64,000 bases of DNA from JACKAQ01 sp965227145. Its GTDB lineage: Bacteria; Calditrichota; Calditrichia; RBG-13-44-9; J075. The notes under the pieces were generated by a model, which saw only the letters and a list, made by a program, of their open reading frames with translations, was not told where the DNA came from and made no database searches. This document shows positions 27,578 to 36,807 of the stretch, one piece after another. Both the position numbers and the translations under genes were made by a program. How positions within the stretch are numbered: the first letter of the stretch is position 1; each line of letters starts with the position of its first letter. The stretch is from assembly GCA_965227145.1 (NCBI GenBank), contig OZ245730.1, forward strand, positions 3,596,001 through 3,660,000, in the 5' to 3' direction.

Positions 27578-27605
27578 TGTGGAGGAGCTACGAGATACTG
27601 CTTTT

Positions 27606-28493
27606 TTAGTCCACAATTTCACCGGTTTGCACTTCGCCCTCAAACGTTTCCCCGCCAATGTTGATGTTCGCTTTTCCGTCGCCGATTACGATCGTAAAAT
27701 CGCGTTCGATATTGCGTTCACCATAACCGCTGCCGCTTTGGAATGTGGCAAATGCGCTCACATGTCCGGTAATCGTTCCGCTGATTTTCCGGGACAGATC
27801 AAAACGTTTGCCACGCGGTCCGGTTAAATCGGTAACTTGAAGCGTGATGCTGTGATCGAGCGTGCGAACCGCGCGACGGGTAGTGACTGTATCGACCGCG
27901 GCGCGGGCGTAAGTACCGTTAATCACCAGATTCCGGAGGTGCGCCTGAGTGACCACAAAACTGCCTTCCAGCTGATTCAATTGTTGCGACAGTCGCGGCG
28001 TAATGTGCCGGCCGCTGCCGGAAATTATGTCAAATTTGATGGTTCTGGCGGTATCGCCATTGGTGATCCAGAATTGTTGCGGATCGCCAGCCTGATTCAA
28101 AAACTGGTAGTGATACTCCCGCGCGATGGCTGCATAATAATTGCCGTTGATATCGCCGCGCTCGCGATTGATGGTGATCGTCCACATTCCGGCAACCGGA
28201 TCGTAAACGGCGTCCATTGTTTCGCCGGCGGTTGGTTTGGCTAATCCCTGAAAATTATCGGTGCTGGCGCCTTCCAACGCGTCACCCAACTGATCCACCA
28301 TTCCGCCATTTTCTTCGCCAACGGCGCTGGCGGTAACTTCTGCGGCATCCGATGTTGCGCTGACATCATTTTGCGATGTCTCCGGCGCGACGCTGTTATC
28401 TTTGTCGCAACCGACAAATGCGAACCCACTGAATAATACGGCTGCGAATGTTGCGATAGTTGCTTTGCTGCGAATTCCTGCTGCGATTTTCAT
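27606..28493 (-). CDS. Predicted lipoprotein of unknown function
   Basis: 295 residues. Type II signal peptide ending in AFVGC (Cys29), followed by a Ser/Ala/Glu-rich low-complexity linker to about residue 75. A beta-rich domain follows, with repeated alternating strands (TITINRERGDINGNYYAAIA, LDHSITLQVTDLTG). No family was recognised. A strong AAAGGAGAA precedes the ATG. The 275-bp upstream region holds paired palindromes and a sigma-54-like motif, so this gene may be conditionally expressed. Confidence 0.7.
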   Translation of the reverse strand: MKIAAGIRSKATIATFAAVLFSGFAFVGCDKDNSVAPETSQNDVSATSDAAEVTASAVGEENGGMVDQLGDALEGASTDNFQGLAKPTAGETMDAVYDPVAGMWTITINRERGDINGNYYAAIAREYHYQFLNQAGDPQQFWITNGDTARTIKFDIISGSGRHITPRLSQQLNQLEGSFVVTQAHLRNLVINGTYARAAVDTVTTRRAVRTLDHSITLQVTDLTGPRGKRFDLSRKISGTITGHVSAFATFQSGSGYGERNIERDFTIVIGDGKANINIGGETFEGEVQTGEIVD

Positions 28494-28571
28494 GATACAT
28501 TCTCCTTTGGTTTTGGTATCGTTTGTTGAATTATCCGTTTACTTTTTTTCATCGCATTCGCATTGGGATTA

Positions 28572-28588
28572 GACAATTGGCATGCCAA
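28572..28588 (-). promoter_or_regulatory. Possible sigma-54-type promoter of lipoprotein gene
   Basis: On the minus strand, TTGGCATGCCAATTGTC matches TGGCACG-N4-TTGCW except at two key positions, including GT in place of the -12 GC. The same bases include a 12-bp palindrome (TTGGCATGCCAA), so it could instead be an operator. It is 80 bp upstream of the ATG. Confidence 0.3.
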
Positions 28589-28721
28589 AAACTGAAAATG
28601 AATATTTTCTGTAAAATTCAACCATTCACAAAGCTAATATTTACAAATACTTGCAGATGGCGATTTTTTAAATTTGGAATTCTGTACTAAATGGGACACT
28701 TCGGCGGGCGTTAAAAAAATT

Positions 28722-28753
28722 GTACCGTACGGTACTATTACTGTCCCGTACGG
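28722..28753. promoter_or_regulatory. Paired CCGTACGG palindromes (candidate regulator sites)
   Basis: GTACCGTACGGTAC (28722-28735) is a perfect 14-bp palindrome. Its core CCGTACGG recurs at 28746-28753, with centres 21 bp apart, two helical turns. The pair lies between the dcd stop and the lipoprotein gene, about 230 bp upstream of the latter's start, a position suited to an enhancer-binding or repressor protein. Confidence 0.5.
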
Positions 28754-28768
28754 ATGACGAACGTTTTC

Positions 28769-29290
28769 TTATTTCTCAAAATCTTTATACAGCTTGCTCG
28801 TTTGAATACCGCTGTTATTTTGGTATTTGCCGCTGTGGTATTTTTCGTAATCGTCGGAAATGGAGTGGTAATAAATCTGGCAAACTTCCACCCCGGGATA
28901 AATCCGAATGGGTTGCACACAAAAAATTTCCAGCGTCCAGAATCCGCAAAAACCGACATCGCCGAAACCTGCGGTTACATGCACAAACAATCCCAATCGC
29001 CCAACGGAGGAGCGACCTTCCAGCATCGGTACCAAACCGTCAGTTTCAGTATATTCGATGGTTCTGCCCAAATAAAGTTTGTGCGTTTCCAACAGCAACC
29101 CTTCCTCCGGAATGGTGATCAGCGTTGCTTCGTTCTTTTTGCGCATGTCCAATTCGGTATCGTTGTAAACCAGCAGCTCGTTGTGCAGCCGCAAATTGTA
29201 GCTGTTCGGATTCAACTGCGATTCCGAAAATGGTTCAATTTTGATTTCTTTTCCCAAACGTGAGTGAATGTCTTTTCCGGACAAAATCAT
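28769..29290 (-). CDS. dcd: dCTP deaminase
   Basis: 173 residues from ATG 29288-29290 (GGAGATAGGC upstream). Trimeric enzyme of the dUTPase superfamily that deaminates dCTP to dUTP for dTTP synthesis. Conserved elements are MILSGKDI, QLNPNSYNLRL, the LEGRSSVGRLGLFVHVTAGF block and FWTLEIF, which contains the catalytic glutamate. Transcribed divergently from the coiled-coil gene at 29475. Confidence 0.93.
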   Translation of the reverse strand: MILSGKDIHSRLGKEIKIEPFSESQLNPNSYNLRLHNELLVYNDTELDMRKKNEATLITIPEEGLLLETHKLYLGRTIEYTETDGLVPMLEGRSSVGRLGLFVHVTAGFGDVGFCGFWTLEIFCVQPIRIYPGVEVCQIYYHSISDDYEKYHSGKYQNNSGIQTSKLYKDFEK

Positions 29291-29474
29291 GCCTATCTCC
29301 AATTTCCTCGTGAATTTCCAAAACTTTTTTAAATGACCAAGCGTTTACAGAGCAAGAATGATAGCAATATTTTGGGCACGGGAAAACAAATTTTTGTCCG
29401 TTTCTCAAATTATGGCTGTCCGTGATGAGGGATAATTCGCGTATATCTGGGATCTTTTCAAGGGAGAATGAAAA

Positions 29475-30125
29475 ATGGCAATTAGTAATCCGAAAATCCG
29501 GAAATTATTGGATAATTTGCGCAAATTGAAAACGGCGCACCAGCGGCTCAGCCAGTCTTCCGGCAACCGGCGCATCGCCGAGCAAAAGGTGGAACGCGCA
29601 TTTCAGATGGTGATGGAACAGTTCAAGGATCCGCAAATTGTTGAATTACTTGATGAGACAATCACCGGCAACGCCAAAAAATTGCAGACGAAAACGGATG
29701 AAATTCAGGAAAATCTCAGAAAAAATCACCCTGAAATTGTTGGAAAAGAAGCCCGGGCAATGCAGGCGATGAAAATGAACCGGGAAGAACTTGCCAAACG
29801 CCTGCGCGAAGCTGAGTTGCTGAAAAAGGAACAGACTGAGCTGGTCAAAGAAAATCGGTCACTCCGGGAATTGCTGGAAAAAAATCATCGCAAAGCGGTG
29901 GCAATGTATGACACGTTGCGAAACGAAAAGTTAGACCGCGCCTCCAAAAAGCAGCGCAAACGAAATATTGAAAAAGGTATCGTTTCAACGATTTTCGGGG
30001 TTGGCGCAATTGCTGCAAACACCCAATTTCCATCGCTTGCCGTATTTTCGTACATGTTCGCACTCACCGCATTGCACAAAGCATCCCGCGATTTTGTCGC
30101 CGGTGATGACAGCGAACCGGATTAA
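29475..30125 (+). CDS. Coiled-coil protein with C-terminal hydrophobic hairpin
   Basis: 216 residues, not recognised as any family. Residues 1-165 are almost entirely charged helix with heptad-like spacing (LAKRLREAELLKKEQTELV), predicting a long coiled coil. A basic patch (KKQRKRN) precedes two hydrophobic stretches (GIVSTIFGVGAIAANT, LAVFSYMFALTAL) that could form a membrane hairpin, and the end is acidic. GGGAG precedes the ATG. Isolated gene; no functional context. Confidence 0.7.
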   Translation: MAISNPKIRKLLDNLRKLKTAHQRLSQSSGNRRIAEQKVERAFQMVMEQFKDPQIVELLDETITGNAKKLQTKTDEIQENLRKNHPEIVGKEARAMQAMKMNREELAKRLREAELLKKEQTELVKENRSLRELLEKNHRKAVAMYDTLRNEKLDRASKKQRKRNIEKGIVSTIFGVGAIAANTQFPSLAVFSYMFALTALHKASRDFVAGDDSEPD

Positions 30126-30392
30126 TCCTGTTTCAATCCGGTTTCATTTTGGCTGATATCAACGCACTCGTGAATTAAATTTCGTTATATGCCTGAATGG
30201 TTGGCGCATGCCATTTCAATAAAGGCGTATTGCATTTTTGTTAAAAACGTTCAAAATCGTGCACCGGAAATGGTGCGCTAAATAACAAGGTTATTCTTCT
30301 TTCCGGCTTATTTTTTTGGTATCTTGTGAAAATTAATTCGAGTTATTTGTTCGGTAAAGGGAGCAACTTTTTCACCAGGGAGAGAACCGGAA

Positions 30393-33300
30393 ATGAGACC
30401 GTTTTTATTAGCTCTAACCTTATGTATTTACTTCACTTCTGCACTGCATGCTCAATCTATAAAAATTAACGAAGTTGTGGCATCAAACGGGGAGTCGCTC
30501 GTCGATGAAGATGGCGATTACCCGGACTGGATAGAGCTGTTCAACGCCGGCGACACGCCGCTGAATCTCACCGGTTTCGGGCTTTCCGACAACCGTTCAA
30601 ATCTCCAAAAATGGCAGTTTCCCGATGTTGATATGCAACCCGGTGAACACCGGATTGTTTACGCTTCGGATAAAAATCGCCGCAACGCCGCCAATTATTG
30701 GGAAACGAAAATCACCTGGGGCGATTTCTGGCGATACCAACCAGGTTTTACCGAACCGCCCGCAGATTGGCACACGCTTTCGTTCAATGATTCTGCATGG
30801 GCATGGGGTCCGAGCGGTTTCGGGTTTGGGGATGGCGATGATTCAACGGTAATTTCCAACAGCGTGCTTTCGGTGTATATTCGCACCGCATTTACCATCG
30901 CGGATACCGGCAACATCACCCACGCCATTTTGCATGTCGATTATGACGATGGTTTTGTGGCATATCTCAACGGAACAGAAGTTGCCCGGGCAAATATGGA
31001 CGGCACGCCACCGGCGTTTGATGAGCCGGCCAACCGTTCGGATGAGGCGGAAATTATCACCGGTGATCCACCGCTCACTTATCCACTGGACAGCCTGCGC
31101 CATTTGTTCCGCGAAGGCGAAAATGTGCTGGCAATCCAGGCGCATAACGTGCGCCTCAGCTCGTCGGATCTCACGATGATCCCGTTTCTTTCGCTGGGAT
31201 ATCGCAGCTATCTTCCGGGGATGCGCCCGGTTCATCCGCTGATTGAGCCGATTTTGCCAAAATTGCACACCAATTTCAAATTGTCCAACGAAAGCGAAAC
31301 TGTCTATTTGAGTGACCTTTCGGGAGTGGTGATCGATTCGCTGGCGTTTGTTAACCTGCCGTCGGATATCGGATGGGGGCGCATGCCGGATGGCAGCGAT
31401 ACGCTATTTTACCTCACTCCGGTAACACCGGGCGCACCGAATATCACCAACGGTTACAGCGGTTTTGCTTCAGAACCGCAATTTTCAGTTTCCGGCGGTT
31501 TTTTCGATTCGCCGCAAAGCGTGGTATTGGGTGGCATAAATCCCGGCGAAACCATTCGTTACACAACCAACGGCAACGCGCCAACAGAAACCGCGACGGT
31601 TTACAGCAACCCGATCCAAATCAATGCAACAACCGTCATTCGTGCCCGCACATTTGCACCCGGACTGCTGCCCAGCAGGCAATTCACCCAAACTTATTTT
31701 TTTGGCGCAGATCACGATTTGCCAGTAGTTTCGATCAGTACAAACGCCAGTCATTTTTTTGATCAGGATTCGGGAATTTACGTTCTCGGTGATGATTACG
31801 ATCCCGAACCGCCGCATGTCGGCGCCAATTTCTGGCGGAATTGGGAACGTCCGGTGAATATCGAGCTGTATGAAACTGATGGTGCACAGGTGCTTAATCA
31901 GGGTGCCGGAATCAAAATTTACGGCGGATACACCCGCAGCTTTCCGCAAAAATCGCTGGTACTGTTTGCACGCAGCAAATACGGCGCCAGCAGCTTCGAT
32001 TATCAATTGTTTGCCGATAAAAATATCGATGAATTTCAGACATTCGTCCTGCGAAACAGCGGCAACGACTGGGGCAGAACGATGTTCCGCGACGGATTTA
32101 TTCAGGATGCCGTTGCATCAACCGGAATTGAGCGGCTGTCGTATCGCCCGGCGGTGATGTATTTGAACGGTGTTTATTGGGGCATTCACAATATCCGCGA
32201 GAAAATTAACGAACATTACATAGCGTCAAATGCCAATATTTCAGCAGATAGCGTTGAAATTCTCGAAAGCGAGGCGCTGAAAGTGTATGGCGAAGATGAT
32301 CATTTTGAAGCGATGATCGATTTTGTCGAAGCCAACGATTTGAGCAATCCCGCCAATTATGCCTATATTCAAACCCAGATGGATGTGGAAAATTTTATCC
32401 GATACAACGTTGCGGAAATTTACATCGACAACCGGGATTGGCCGGGAAATAATCTGAAATATTGGCGTCCCGCCCGGCAGGACGGTCGCTGGCGCTGGAT
32501 ACTTTTTGACACAGACTTTGGTTTCAACTGGAATGAGCCGGATGCTCACGCATACAACACGCTGGCAATGATGCTCGATCCGAACGGTCCGGGCTGGCCA
32601 AATCCGCCGTGGGCAACGCTGCTGTTCCGCAAATTGATCCAAAATCCCTATTTCCGGCGCGATTTCATCAACCGCAGCGCGGATTATATGAACAGCATTT
32701 TTTCGCCGGCGGCGCTGATTCCGCAGATCGATGCGAAAGCCGCGGCAATCGCCAGCGAAATCGATACGGCAATGTCGCGTTGGGAACAAAATCCCGCTAA
32801 CTGGGCTGCGGATGTGGAGCGAATGCGCACTTTTTCCGAAATGCGTCCGCATTATTTTAAATTGCACATCATGCAGGAATTGGGCGTTTCCGATACGCTA
32901 AACATTGTGCTCAGTAGCAACTTGCACGGTGCCGGAGTGGTTCAGGTGAATGCGATTACTGTCGGACAATTTCCGTGGTTTGGGCAATATTTCAAAGATG
33001 TGCCTGTTGAACTCACCGCCATTGCGCGTCCGGGATTTCGCTTCACCGGCTGGACGGGCATCGAACCGGCAGACTCCGCCCACGTTGTTGTGCCGATGAA
33101 TCAGGGCGTACTCGCCGTCGCTAATTTTGAACAGGACAATAGCCAGTTCGCAACGGTTGTCATCAACGAAATCAATTACAATTCCGCAGCATCGTTCGAT
33201 TCGGAAGATTGGGTGGAATTTTACAACAACAGCGGCGAACCGGTGGATATGAGCGGCTGGTATTTCCGCGATGAGGATGACACCCACAACTTCTATTTCC

Positions 33301-33932
33301 CGGATGGATTTGTGCTGCAACCGGATTCGTTTGCGGTGATTTGCAGCGATACCGTGCTGTTCACATCGGTTTACCCATTTGTGACAAATTTTTTGGGGAA
33401 CACCGGTTTTGGGCTGAGCGGCAACGGCGAACTGCTCCGGCTGTATAATGCCGCCAACGAAATTGTCGATTCGCTGACTTATGACGATATCGCGCCATGG
33501 CCGGTCGAACCGGACGGCAACGGTGCATCGCTTTCGCTGAAAAATCCCAATACCGACAATGCATTGGGAAGCAATTGGGCGGCGTCACTGGGCAGCGGAA
33601 CGCCCGGCGAAATCAACGATATTTTTGTGGGAATCGACGAAACGGCCGATCCGGCAATTCCGGAAACGTTTGCGCTTTATCAAAATTTCCCGAATCCGTT
33701 CAACCCACAAACAACCATATTATTCGATTTGCCGGAATCAGCAAAAGTGAAAGTGCAAATTTTCGATCTGCTCGGTCGGCGGGTTACTACACTTGCCAAT
33801 CGTCGGTTTAACGCCGGACGATACGAATTGCAGTGGCAGCCGGAAGCGCAGATCAGCTCTGGCGTGTATTTTTACCGCATCGATGCCGGAGAGAAATTTG
33901 TGCAAACCAGACGGATGATTTTTATCCGCTGA
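30393..33932 (+). CDS. Secreted CotH-family protein with lamin-tail domains and C-terminal sorting module
   Basis: 1179 residues. Signal peptide (1-20), then a lamin-tail domain (about 22-95, KINEVVASNGESLVDEDG). A beta-sandwich and a chitobiase-like C-terminal domain follow (about 365-435, ETIRYTTNGNAPTE). A CotH kinase-like domain occupies about 445-800 (LPVVSISTNASHFFD, KSLVLFARSKYG, LRNSGNDWGRTMFRDGF, WILFDTDFGFNW). A second lamin-tail domain lies at about 925-1030. The last 87 residues (FALYQNFPNPFNPQ to GVYFYRIDAG) are a secretion/sorting-type module of FCB exoproteins. CotH proteins of Bacillus are protein kinases; activity here is unproven. Confidence 0.88.
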   Translation: MRPFLLALTLCIYFTSALHAQSIKINEVVASNGESLVDEDGDYPDWIELFNAGDTPLNLTGFGLSDNRSNLQKWQFPDVDMQPGEHRIVYASDKNRRNAANYWETKITWGDFWRYQPGFTEPPADWHTLSFNDSAWAWGPSGFGFGDGDDSTVISNSVLSVYIRTAFTIADTGNITHAILHVDYDDGFVAYLNGTEVARANMDGTPPAFDEPANRSDEAEIITGDPPLTYPLDSLRHLFREGENVLAIQAHNVRLSSSDLTMIPFLSLGYRSYLPGMRPVHPLIEPILPKLHTNFKLSNESETVYLSDLSGVVIDSLAFVNLPSDIGWGRMPDGSDTLFYLTPVTPGAPNITNGYSGFASEPQFSVSGGFFDSPQSVVLGGINPGETIRYTTNGNAPTETATVYSNPIQINATTVIRARTFAPGLLPSRQFTQTYFFGADHDLPVVSISTNASHFFDQDSGIYVLGDDYDPEPPHVGANFWRNWERPVNIELYETDGAQVLNQGAGIKIYGGYTRSFPQKSLVLFARSKYGASSFDYQLFADKNIDEFQTFVLRNSGNDWGRTMFRDGFIQDAVASTGIERLSYRPAVMYLNGVYWGIHNIREKINEHYIASNANISADSVEILESEALKVYGEDDHFEAMIDFVEANDLSNPANYAYIQTQMDVENFIRYNVAEIYIDNRDWPGNNLKYWRPARQDGRWRWILFDTDFGFNWNEPDAHAYNTLAMMLDPNGPGWPNPPWATLLFRKLIQNPYFRRDFINRSADYMNSIFSPAALIPQIDAKAAAIASEIDTAMSRWEQNPANWAADVERMRTFSEMRPHYFKLHIMQELGVSDTLNIVLSSNLHGAGVVQVNAITVGQFPWFGQYFKDVPVELTAIARPGFRFTGWTGIEPADSAHVVVPMNQGVLAVANFEQDNSQFATVVINEINYNSAASFDSEDWVEFYNNSGEPVDMSGWYFRDEDDTHNFYFPDGFVLQPDSFAVICSDTVLFTSVYPFVTNFLGNTGFGLSGNGELLRLYNAANEIVDSLTYDDIAPWPVEPDGNGASLSLKNPNTDNALGSNWAASLGSGTPGEINDIFVGIDETADPAIPETFALYQNFPNPFNPQTTILFDLPESAKVKVQIFDLLGRRVTTLANRRFNAGRYELQWQPEAQISSGVYFYRIDAGEKFVQTRRMIFIR

Positions 33933-33961
33933 TTATCGCCTGAATATCATTTTTTTTCCCA

Positions 33962-33993
33962 AACGCGGCAAATTTTTGCCGCGTTATTTTTTT
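33962..33993 (+). terminator. Rho-independent terminator after CotH gene
   Basis: Stem aacgcggcaa (33962-33971) and ttgccgcgtt (33976-33985) followed by ATTTTTTT, 30 bases after the stop. Confidence 0.9.
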
Positions 33994-34034
33994 GCCGGTA
34001 TTGCAAATCCGGTTGGTTTTCCGCAACATTGGTG

Positions 34035-35471
34035 ATGGAAAATTACGGGAAATATCTGTTCCGGGGATTATTTGCGATTACGATTTTCACCCGCTTTTTT
34101 GCGATCGGCGCCGACAGTTTGTGGCTGGATGAAGGGCTGAGCATCCGGCTCGCGGCGCATCCGTTCGATCAGATTTTTGCAGCCGCATCGCCGGTGGATC
34201 ACAATCCGCCGCTATATTTGTATCTGTTGCACTTCTGGCTGAAAATTTTTGGCACCAGCGAAGCTGCCGCGCGCAGTTTTTCGGCGCTCTGCAGCATTGC
34301 GGCATTCCCGCTAATTTGGCTGCTGACTCGCCAAATGTTCGATAAAAAAATTGCCCTGCTCACCCTGTTCATTTTCGCAATCAGCCCGTTTCAGGTGTAT
34401 TACGCACAGGAAACCCGCAGTTACGCGTTGCTCAATTTGCTGTCGCTGGCATCTGTTTTTTGCTTTTTCGAATGGCTGCGGAACAACCGGAAAAACTGGC
34501 AAATCGCGCTGCTTGCCGTGAACATTTTATTGGTTTACAGCCATATTTTCGGATGGTTCATCGTACTGTTCGAAAACCTGTGGTGGCTCTATCTCACCCT
34601 TCGAAAAAAACCGGCGCCTCCCCTCCCCAACTGGTTGATTTTACAGGGATTAACCGCGCTCGCTTTTCTGCCGTATGCGCTGCATTTGGTGCAATTGGTG
34701 CTCCAGATTCAAAAAGGATATTGGATCAATCCGCCGGAAATCAAACATTTTTTGGCTACATTTATCCAGTTTGGCGGCTCAACGTCGCTCGGGATTTGTG
34801 TGGGCATTTTTGCACTTTTCGGTATCGGATTCGGCATTCGTTCAACCCAAAAAACTTCGCTCATATGTTTACTGTTTTGGATGCTCACGCCGGTTCTCGT
34901 GCCTATCGCGATGTCGCTGGTTTTGCGCCCGTTTTACCTGATTCGCTACCCGATTGCGGCGGCGATTCCGTTTTATATGTTGGCGGCGATCGGCGTTGCC
35001 CGATTGCCATTCCGCTGGCGAAACGCTGCGATTGTTCTGCTGATTGGTTTGGGCGGTTGGTCGCTGTTCAATTATTATGCGAACGATACGCGCGCGCCGT
35101 GGCGCAATGTTGCAACGGACATCCGGGAGCTGGCAAAACCGGACGATCTGCTGCTGATCGGCGCGGATTTTTGCAAACGGGATGTGTTCGATTATTACGG
35201 AAGCTCGCTACCGCAGCGCACCATCGGCATTTCCCGCGAAAGCGATTCGCTGATAACCGCCGATTTACGGCAATCGCTAATATCAACAAAAACAGATATT
35301 TACTTTATCGCATCGCATTTCGGAACGGATGAAAAAAAGCTGGTGAGTGAATTGTCGGGAATTGCAAATCTGGTGAAAACGACAGAATATCCGCATCAGG
35401 ATTTGTTCGGCAGGAAACAGGTGTTTATCAAATTATATCGGTTTGCGGCAAAACCAGCGACGGAAAAATAG
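34035..35471 (+). CDS. GT39-like membrane glycosyltransferase
   Basis: 478 residues from ATG 34035 (TTG two codons upstream possible). About 10-12 hydrophobic segments in the layout of dolichol-phosphate-mannose/ArnT-type transferases (GT-C fold). The first periplasmic loop has SLWLDEGLS (catalytic-type Asp32/Glu33), then DHNPPLYLYLLHFW and SPFQVYYAQETRSYAL, all typical of the family. The soluble C-terminal domain starts near 355. It probably moves a sugar from a polyprenyl-phosphate donor onto an envelope acceptor; the acceptor is unknown. No sugar-biosynthesis genes adjoin it. Confidence 0.85.
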   Translation: MENYGKYLFRGLFAITIFTRFFAIGADSLWLDEGLSIRLAAHPFDQIFAAASPVDHNPPLYLYLLHFWLKIFGTSEAAARSFSALCSIAAFPLIWLLTRQMFDKKIALLTLFIFAISPFQVYYAQETRSYALLNLLSLASVFCFFEWLRNNRKNWQIALLAVNILLVYSHIFGWFIVLFENLWWLYLTLRKKPAPPLPNWLILQGLTALAFLPYALHLVQLVLQIQKGYWINPPEIKHFLATFIQFGGSTSLGICVGIFALFGIGFGIRSTQKTSLICLLFWMLTPVLVPIAMSLVLRPFYLIRYPIAAAIPFYMLAAIGVARLPFRWRNAAIVLLIGLGGWSLFNYYANDTRAPWRNVATDIRELAKPDDLLLIGADFCKRDVFDYYGSSLPQRTIGISRESDSLITADLRQSLISTKTDIYFIASHFGTDEKKLVSELSGIANLVKTTEYPHQDLFGRKQVFIKLYRFAAKPATEK

Positions 35472-35519
35472 TGTTGGTAATGCTTCGATTTCGCTCAGCA
35501 TGACTGTTGTTATATGATG

Positions 35520-36614
35520 CTATCGGGTTTTCATGATCACCAACGTGAGGTCATCGTTGGCGCTGGCTGCACCGCGAAAATGCGCCAGTTCGGACAAAAT
35601 CGCGGTCTCGATGTCTTTTGTGGATTTGTGGGCATTTGCGCAAAGCGCTTCCTGAAAACGCTGCTCGCCAAATTCCACTTTTTGGGCGTTCATCGTTTCC
35701 ACAATGCCATCGGTGAAAAAACAAAGCACGTCGCCGGGCTGTGTGGCAACTTCGACTTCCGCGAGGCATTCGTCAAATTTACCGTTGTGCAAACCGATGC
35801 CCAGCCCATTTGGCGTAACCGTTTCGCAGTCGCCGGTGGCAGCGCGGTAAATCAGCAACGGCATGTGTCCCGCTCGACAAAAGCGCAGCGAGTTGCCGTT
35901 GGTCAATTTGGCAAGGTTGATCGTAAAAAAACAGCGCGAATTGAAGATCGGTTTCACCTGTTTGTTGAGCGCCTGCAACACCGTTTTTGGCGAATCAAAT
36001 TGTTCGATCAAGCTGTGCAAGAGCGCCTGAACCTGAACCATGTGCAATGCGGCAGCCATCCCTTTTCCGGATACATCGCCCACCATTACGTAACTTACGC
36101 CTTTTTCCGATTTCGGGTGGATGAAATCGAAATAATCGCCGCCAACCTCGCGGGCGGCTTCGCAATAGCTGGATATCTCAAAATTCGGATGGGCGGGCGG
36201 CTGTTGCGGCATCAGGTTCATTTGGATATCGCGGGCAACTTCCAGCTCATCTTTGGCGATTAATTTGTCCGCCAGTTCAAACGCCAGCAGCACATTCAGC
36301 AGCACAAATGAGCCGATCGCCCAAAACCAGCTCGCGCCAACCACAGAATAAATGAACAAAAAAAGAATCAGTGAATAAAACAATCGCCGGGATGGCGACA
36401 GCTTTCGCAGAAACGCCTCGAACAAATTACCGATTAGCCGGATGGTTCGCTCAACGGGATTTTTTTGCTGATCAACTTTTTGCGCTTCGCGGAGATAATA
36501 ATCGTAAATGCCCGGTGCATCTCGTTTTACGAGCCGTTCAATTTCTGTGATACTCAAATCGCTGGCGTATAATTTGTAAATTCGCTGAAAAGTTTCCGAG
36601 ATCGGTTTGCCCAT
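35520..36614 (-). CDS. SpoIIE/RsbU-type serine phosphatase with membrane anchor
   Basis: 364 residues. The cytoplasmic N-terminus is helical (1-78). Two close transmembrane segments follow (about 80-110: LFYSLILFLFIYSVV, FWAIGSFVLLNVLLAF). A short linker helix (DELEVARDIQMNLMP) leads to a PP2C/SpoIIE domain to the end. Metal-binding motifs are EVGGDYFDF, VGDVSGKGMAAAL, FFTDGIVE and NDDLTLVIM. Such phosphatases usually act on anti-anti-sigma factors in partner-switching pathways, but no STAS or anti-sigma gene is in the window. Divergent from the heparinase-like gene. Confidence 0.9.
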   Translation of the reverse strand: MGKPISETFQRIYKLYASDLSITEIERLVKRDAPGIYDYYLREAQKVDQQKNPVERTIRLIGNLFEAFLRKLSPSRRLFYSLILFLFIYSVVGASWFWAIGSFVLLNVLLAFELADKLIAKDELEVARDIQMNLMPQQPPAHPNFEISSYCEAAREVGGDYFDFIHPKSEKGVSYVMVGDVSGKGMAAALHMVQVQALLHSLIEQFDSPKTVLQALNKQVKPIFNSRCFFTINLAKLTNGNSLRFCRAGHMPLLIYRAATGDCETVTPNGLGIGLHNGKFDECLAEVEVATQPGDVLCFFTDGIVETMNAQKVEFGEQRFQEALCANAHKSTKDIETAILSELAHFRGAASANDDLTLVIMKTR

Positions 36615-36807
36615 TTTTCACCTGATTTTTACTGATTGAACACGCCAATTTACGGAAAAAGGCGTAAAATTGATTCACCATTTCGAAAAATTAACGATTT
36701 TGGGCTCAGCTTTATTTTATTGTGAACCAAATCAATACACAGAATGCCCATTGTTGTAATATGCACCAGAAAATCGGATATAGTTTCATAAAACGGAAAG
36801 AAAATAG

